The notes under the pieces were generated by a model. That model was not told the DNA's origin. It saw only the letters and a program-made list of their open reading frames with translations, and searched no databases. A stretch of 64,000 bases of DNA from JBMNCR01 sp049366695 (lineage in GTDB: Bacteria > Bacillota > Clostridia > Eubacteriales > Alkalibacteraceae): positions 62,001 through 126,000 of the forward strand of contig JBMNCR010000056.1 in assembly GCA_049366695.1 (NCBI GenBank), given 5' to 3'. A program made the position numbers and the translations under genes. Positions 61,663 to 64,000 of this stretch are shown piece after piece; within the stretch, counting starts at the first letter, position 1, and every line of letters begins with the position of its first letter.

Positions 61663-62598
61663 TTACCTTAGTAAGTATGAGGCAGTGTTTTCATCAGTAA
61701 TCAAAATATGTATTAACCCACTTTTTATTGCTAATTTAGTTGATAATAGTTTATTTTTTCCACCAGAAGCAGCTATAACCAAGGGAATATTTTTAAATGA
61801 TTCTGCACAAATACCTATGGTTCTTTCTAAAAGATTTAACTTGCGTTCTTTACCTTGTGAATCCAAATAAATACAAGATACAATATCGCATTGAATATTT
61901 GCTTCATTTAATTCTTTGATATCCTGATCATTAAAGTATCCAGATTGAAAAATTGTTGCATCTTTTGAAGAAGGACATCCTATACCGATTAGTGCTATAT
62001 CTAATTGTTCATATTTTTTAAAAATGTTATTAATATGTTTGTCTGAGATTAAATCTTTTTTTAAATCTTTATTATCTACTATTGCTGGAGCGTGTAAGAG
62101 AGAAGATTTACCTTTAAATAAATTTGCTATATTCGAAGCAATATTATTTGCATGTATACTATAATCAGTGTTTCCATATCCACCTAGCAGTGGAATAAAA
62201 ACAGAATTATCTAATTTCATATTAATTTTATCGCTACAATTACAAAGAGAACTTAAAGTTGAACCCCAACCTACTCCAATAGATATATTATCTTTAATTT
62301 TTTCTTGCAGTACACTAAGTATACCTTCACCTAAAAATTTATTTGCTATTTCTTTTTCATTATCATGAGGAACAATTACAACTTTAGTTAAATTGAATTT
62401 TTCTTCTATCATATTTTCTAAATTTTTATATGAGCCTTCATAATTAATATTTATTTCAACAATTCCTTCTAAATGACATCTGTTAATTGCTCGAGAAATT
62501 GCCATACGAGATAAGCCCAAATTATCTGCAATTTGTTGTTGTGTAAATCGTTTTTCATAATATAATCGTGCAATTTCAACTAATTTATATCGTTCCAA
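61663..62598 (-). CDS. SorC/DeoR-type transcriptional regulator
   Basis: 311 residues. N-terminal helix-turn-helix (EIARLYYEKRFTQQQIADNLGLSRMAISRAINRCHLEGIVEI) and SorC sugar-phosphate-binding domain (IGVGWGSTLSSLC, FIPLLGGYG, LIGIGCPSS, IAASGGKNK). B. subtilis DeoR belongs to this family and senses deoxyribose-5-phosphate. Here it diverges from a dehydrogenase and deoC, and repeated TGTTCA half-sites lie between. TTG at 62598 behind GAGGTGA; the frame continues upstream without a better site. Confidence 0.88.
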   Translation of the reverse strand: MERYKLVEIARLYYEKRFTQQQIADNLGLSRMAISRAINRCHLEGIVEININYEGSYKNLENMIEEKFNLTKVVIVPHDNEKEIANKFLGEGILSVLQEKIKDNISIGVGWGSTLSSLCNCSDKINMKLDNSVFIPLLGGYGNTDYSIHANNIASNIANLFKGKSSLLHAPAIVDNKDLKKDLISDKHINNIFKKYEQLDIALIGIGCPSSKDATIFQSGYFNDQDIKELNEANIQCDIVSCIYLDSQGKERKLNLLERTIGICAESFKNIPLVIAASGGKNKLLSTKLAIKSGLIHILITDENTASYLLR

Positions 62599-62668
62599 AT
62601 TAATCACCTCATAAAATAATAGTATCACAAATTGATAATTGACAAAAATAAAAAAGAATCATATACTG

Positions 62669-62709
62669 TATTTGTTCATAATAACATATAATGTTCAAAT
62701 GAACAAATA
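62669..62709. promoter_or_regulatory. operator of the SorC-type regulator
   Basis: TATTTGTTCAT 62669-62679 and its exact reverse complement 62699-62709, with a third half-site TGTTCA at 62692-62697 forming TGTTCA-AA-TGAACA with the right arm. A TATAAT at 62687-62692 for the rightward operon lies inside. The arrangement (palindrome plus extra half-site) recalls the B. subtilis DeoR operator. Confidence 0.65.
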
Positions 62710-62729
62710 TTTATTTTGGAGGCATTAGA

Positions 62730-63791
62730 ATGAAGGGTAAAATGAAAGTAGGTATTTTGTACGGTATCAATGATATCAGATGTGAAGAATCAGAAATACC
62801 TGAAATCAGTAGCAAAGAAATTTTAGTTAAGGTAACATGTGCTGGAATTTGTGGAACTGACTTTGAAAGAGTATTAAAAACGGGTACTTGGAAGTTTCCT
62901 ACTATTTTGGGTCATGAATTTGGGGGAGAGATAGTTGAAATAGGTAGTGAAGTAAAAGGATTTAATATTGCTGATAAAGTAGTAGTAAACCCGATGGTTC
63001 CTTGTGGGGAATGTAAATACTGTAAAGTAGGAAAATACAATTTATGTGAAAATTATGATTATTTAGGTTCAAGATCAAGTGGTGGTTTTGCTGAATATGC
63101 AAAAGTTATACATACTAATGCATATAAAGTTCCACAAGATATGACGCACGAACAAATAGCCGGAATAGATCCAGCTGCTATTGCTTTACATGGAATTGTT
63201 AGGGGAGGAGTTAAAGTAGGGGATATAGTAGTTGTTTTTGGCTCAGGTCCTATAGGTCATTATATGATACAATGGGCAAAACAAGTTGGAGCATCAAAAA
63301 TAATAGCAGTTGATATAATTGAAGACAAACTGGATATTGCAAAAAAAATTGGCGCAGATTATACAATAAATGTAAAGAAAATTAATGATGTTGTAGAAGA
63401 AGTAAATCGTTTAACTGATGGAGAAGGTGCTGATGTTACTTATGAGACAGCAGGCTCACATATAACTGTTATCCAGTGTATCGAAGCTACTAAGAAACAA
63501 GGATGTGTTGTTTTATTGGGTACACCTCATAGTGATGTCATTTTGAAAGACAAAATATTTGAAAGTATTATTAGAAAGGAACTGAAAGTAGTAGGGTCTT
63601 GGTGTTATCATTTTTCTCCACCAATACATGAATGGAAAGTTGCAATAGAACATATTAAAAGAGGAAATATTAAAGTCCCTCCTTTAATAACACATAAATA
63701 TAAAATAGAAGATATAGATAAAGCTTTTAAAATGATTAAAGAAAGAAAAGAATTTTTTAATAAAATACTAATTCAATTAGGAGGAGAATAA
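62730..63791 (+). CDS. Zinc-dependent medium-chain dehydrogenase, polyol (phosphate) type
   Basis: 353 residues. GroES-like domain with catalytic zinc ligands in CAGICGTDFE and GHEFGGEI, structural zinc cysteines in CGECKYCKVGKYNLC, and NAD-binding VFGSGPIGHYMIQWAKQVGASKIIAVD. Closest in layout to galactitol-1-phosphate and sorbitol dehydrogenases. Substrate not readable; the neighbours (SorC-type regulator, deoC) suggest a sugar or polyol phosphate feeding deoxyribose/pentose breakdown. ATG behind TTGGAGGC; deoC begins right at its stop. Confidence 0.85.
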   Translation: MKGKMKVGILYGINDIRCEESEIPEISSKEILVKVTCAGICGTDFERVLKTGTWKFPTILGHEFGGEIVEIGSEVKGFNIADKVVVNPMVPCGECKYCKVGKYNLCENYDYLGSRSSGGFAEYAKVIHTNAYKVPQDMTHEQIAGIDPAAIALHGIVRGGVKVGDIVVVFGSGPIGHYMIQWAKQVGASKIIAVDIIEDKLDIAKKIGADYTINVKKINDVVEEVNRLTDGEGADVTYETAGSHITVIQCIEATKKQGCVVLLGTPHSDVILKDKIFESIIRKELKVVGSWCYHFSPPIHEWKVAIEHIKRGNIKVPPLITHKYKIEDIDKAFKMIKERKEFFNKILIQLGGE

Positions 63792-64000
63792 ATGAGTATA
63801 ACTAAAGAACAACTAGTACGATTTATTGATCATTCTTTATTAAAGCCAAATTTAACTTATGAAGATATTGAAAAAGGGTGTATATATGCTAAAGAGACTG
63901 ATTGTATTTCTGTTTGTGTGAATGTAAATAGGGTGAAATTTGCTTCTGAAATACTTTTGGGAAGTAATACAGTAGTTGGTACAGTAGTTGGTTTTCCTTC
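63792..64000 (+). CDS. deoC: Deoxyribose-phosphate aldolase (5' part, cut by window end)
   Basis: The first 69 residues are visible: IDHSLLKPNLTYEDIEKGC, ISVCVNVNRVKFA and TVVGTVVGFP match the N-terminus of DeoC, which splits deoxyribose-5-phosphate to glyceraldehyde-3-phosphate and acetaldehyde. ATG behind GGAGGAGAA. The catalytic lysines lie beyond the window. Confidence 0.9.
   Translation, partial: MSITKEQLVRFIDHSLLKPNLTYEDIEKGCIYAKETDCISVCVNVNRVKFASEILLGSNTVVGTVVGFP

Overview
The window is a continuous piece of the core chromosome of an AT-rich, endospore-forming, Gram-positive bacterium, most probably an anaerobic member of the Clostridia. The evidence is the sporulation gene set (spo0A, spoIVB, spoIIGA-sigE, sigG, spoIIM, spoVD, an alpha/beta SASP), the ispH-ribosomal S1 fusion typical of Clostridia, PduL used as a phosphotransacylase, a MurE with the DNPR motif of meso-diaminopimelate ligases, strong AGGAGG-type ribosome sites and very frequent TTG starts (19 of 62 genes by my start choices). 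No insertion sequences, phage genes or CRISPR arrays were seen. Genus cannot be fixed from this sequence alone.

Layout. (1) 1-7637: a long GC-richer structured RNA that I assign to OLE RNA, followed by its membrane partner OapA, then tlyA-nadK-argR-recN-spoIVB-spo0A. (2) 7870-9338: pduL and lgt, each with its own terminator. (3) 9457-26190: the division and cell wall (dcw) cluster from a MraZ-controlled promoter: mraZ-rsmH-ftsL-spoVD, then murE-murF-mraY-murD-spoVE-murG-murA-divIB, two DUF881 genes, sbp and ftsZ; ftsA is absent from its usual place. (4) 26391-32280: spoIIGA-sigE and sigG with sporulation-type promoters, nrdR, a Nudix hydrolase, spoIIM, deoB. (5) 32540-43386: a membrane GGDEF protein, a PAP2 phosphatase, dacF-like carboxypeptidase, an unidentified structured leader, lysA, a site-2-type protease, scpA-scpB, dacB-like carboxypeptidase, rluB, an orphan gene, mnmM and an RpiR regulator. 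(6) 43770-48911: a BaiN/HI0933-type flavoprotein, an orphan membrane protein, cmk, plsC and ispH-S1. (7) 49055-49542: a leftward tRNA operon Pro-Met-Phe-Thr with promoter and terminator. (8) 49590-61571: a beta-CASP nuclease, a MerR-like coiled-coil protein, a leftward SASP gene, miaB-mutS-mutL-miaA, an Alum_res-family PLP enzyme, and the divergent lexA/yneA SOS pair. (9) 61663-64000: a SorC/DeoR-type regulator divergent from a zinc dehydrogenase and a deoC cut by the window edge, with an inverted-repeat operator between them.

Regulatory logic visible in the DNA: a Spo0A box in the last codons of spoIVB just before spo0A, another before spoIIGA, forespore-type promoters before spoIVB and sigG, a mother-cell type promoter before spoIIM, four 10-bp-spaced MraZ repeats over a near-consensus promoter, and LexA boxes between lexA and yneA plus an identical box upstream of lysA. 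The points most worth a second look are the OLE RNA/OapA locus (including two competing hairpins in its middle), the unidentified leader RNA plus LexA box ahead of lysA, and the tandem repeat that forms the spoIIGA leader.
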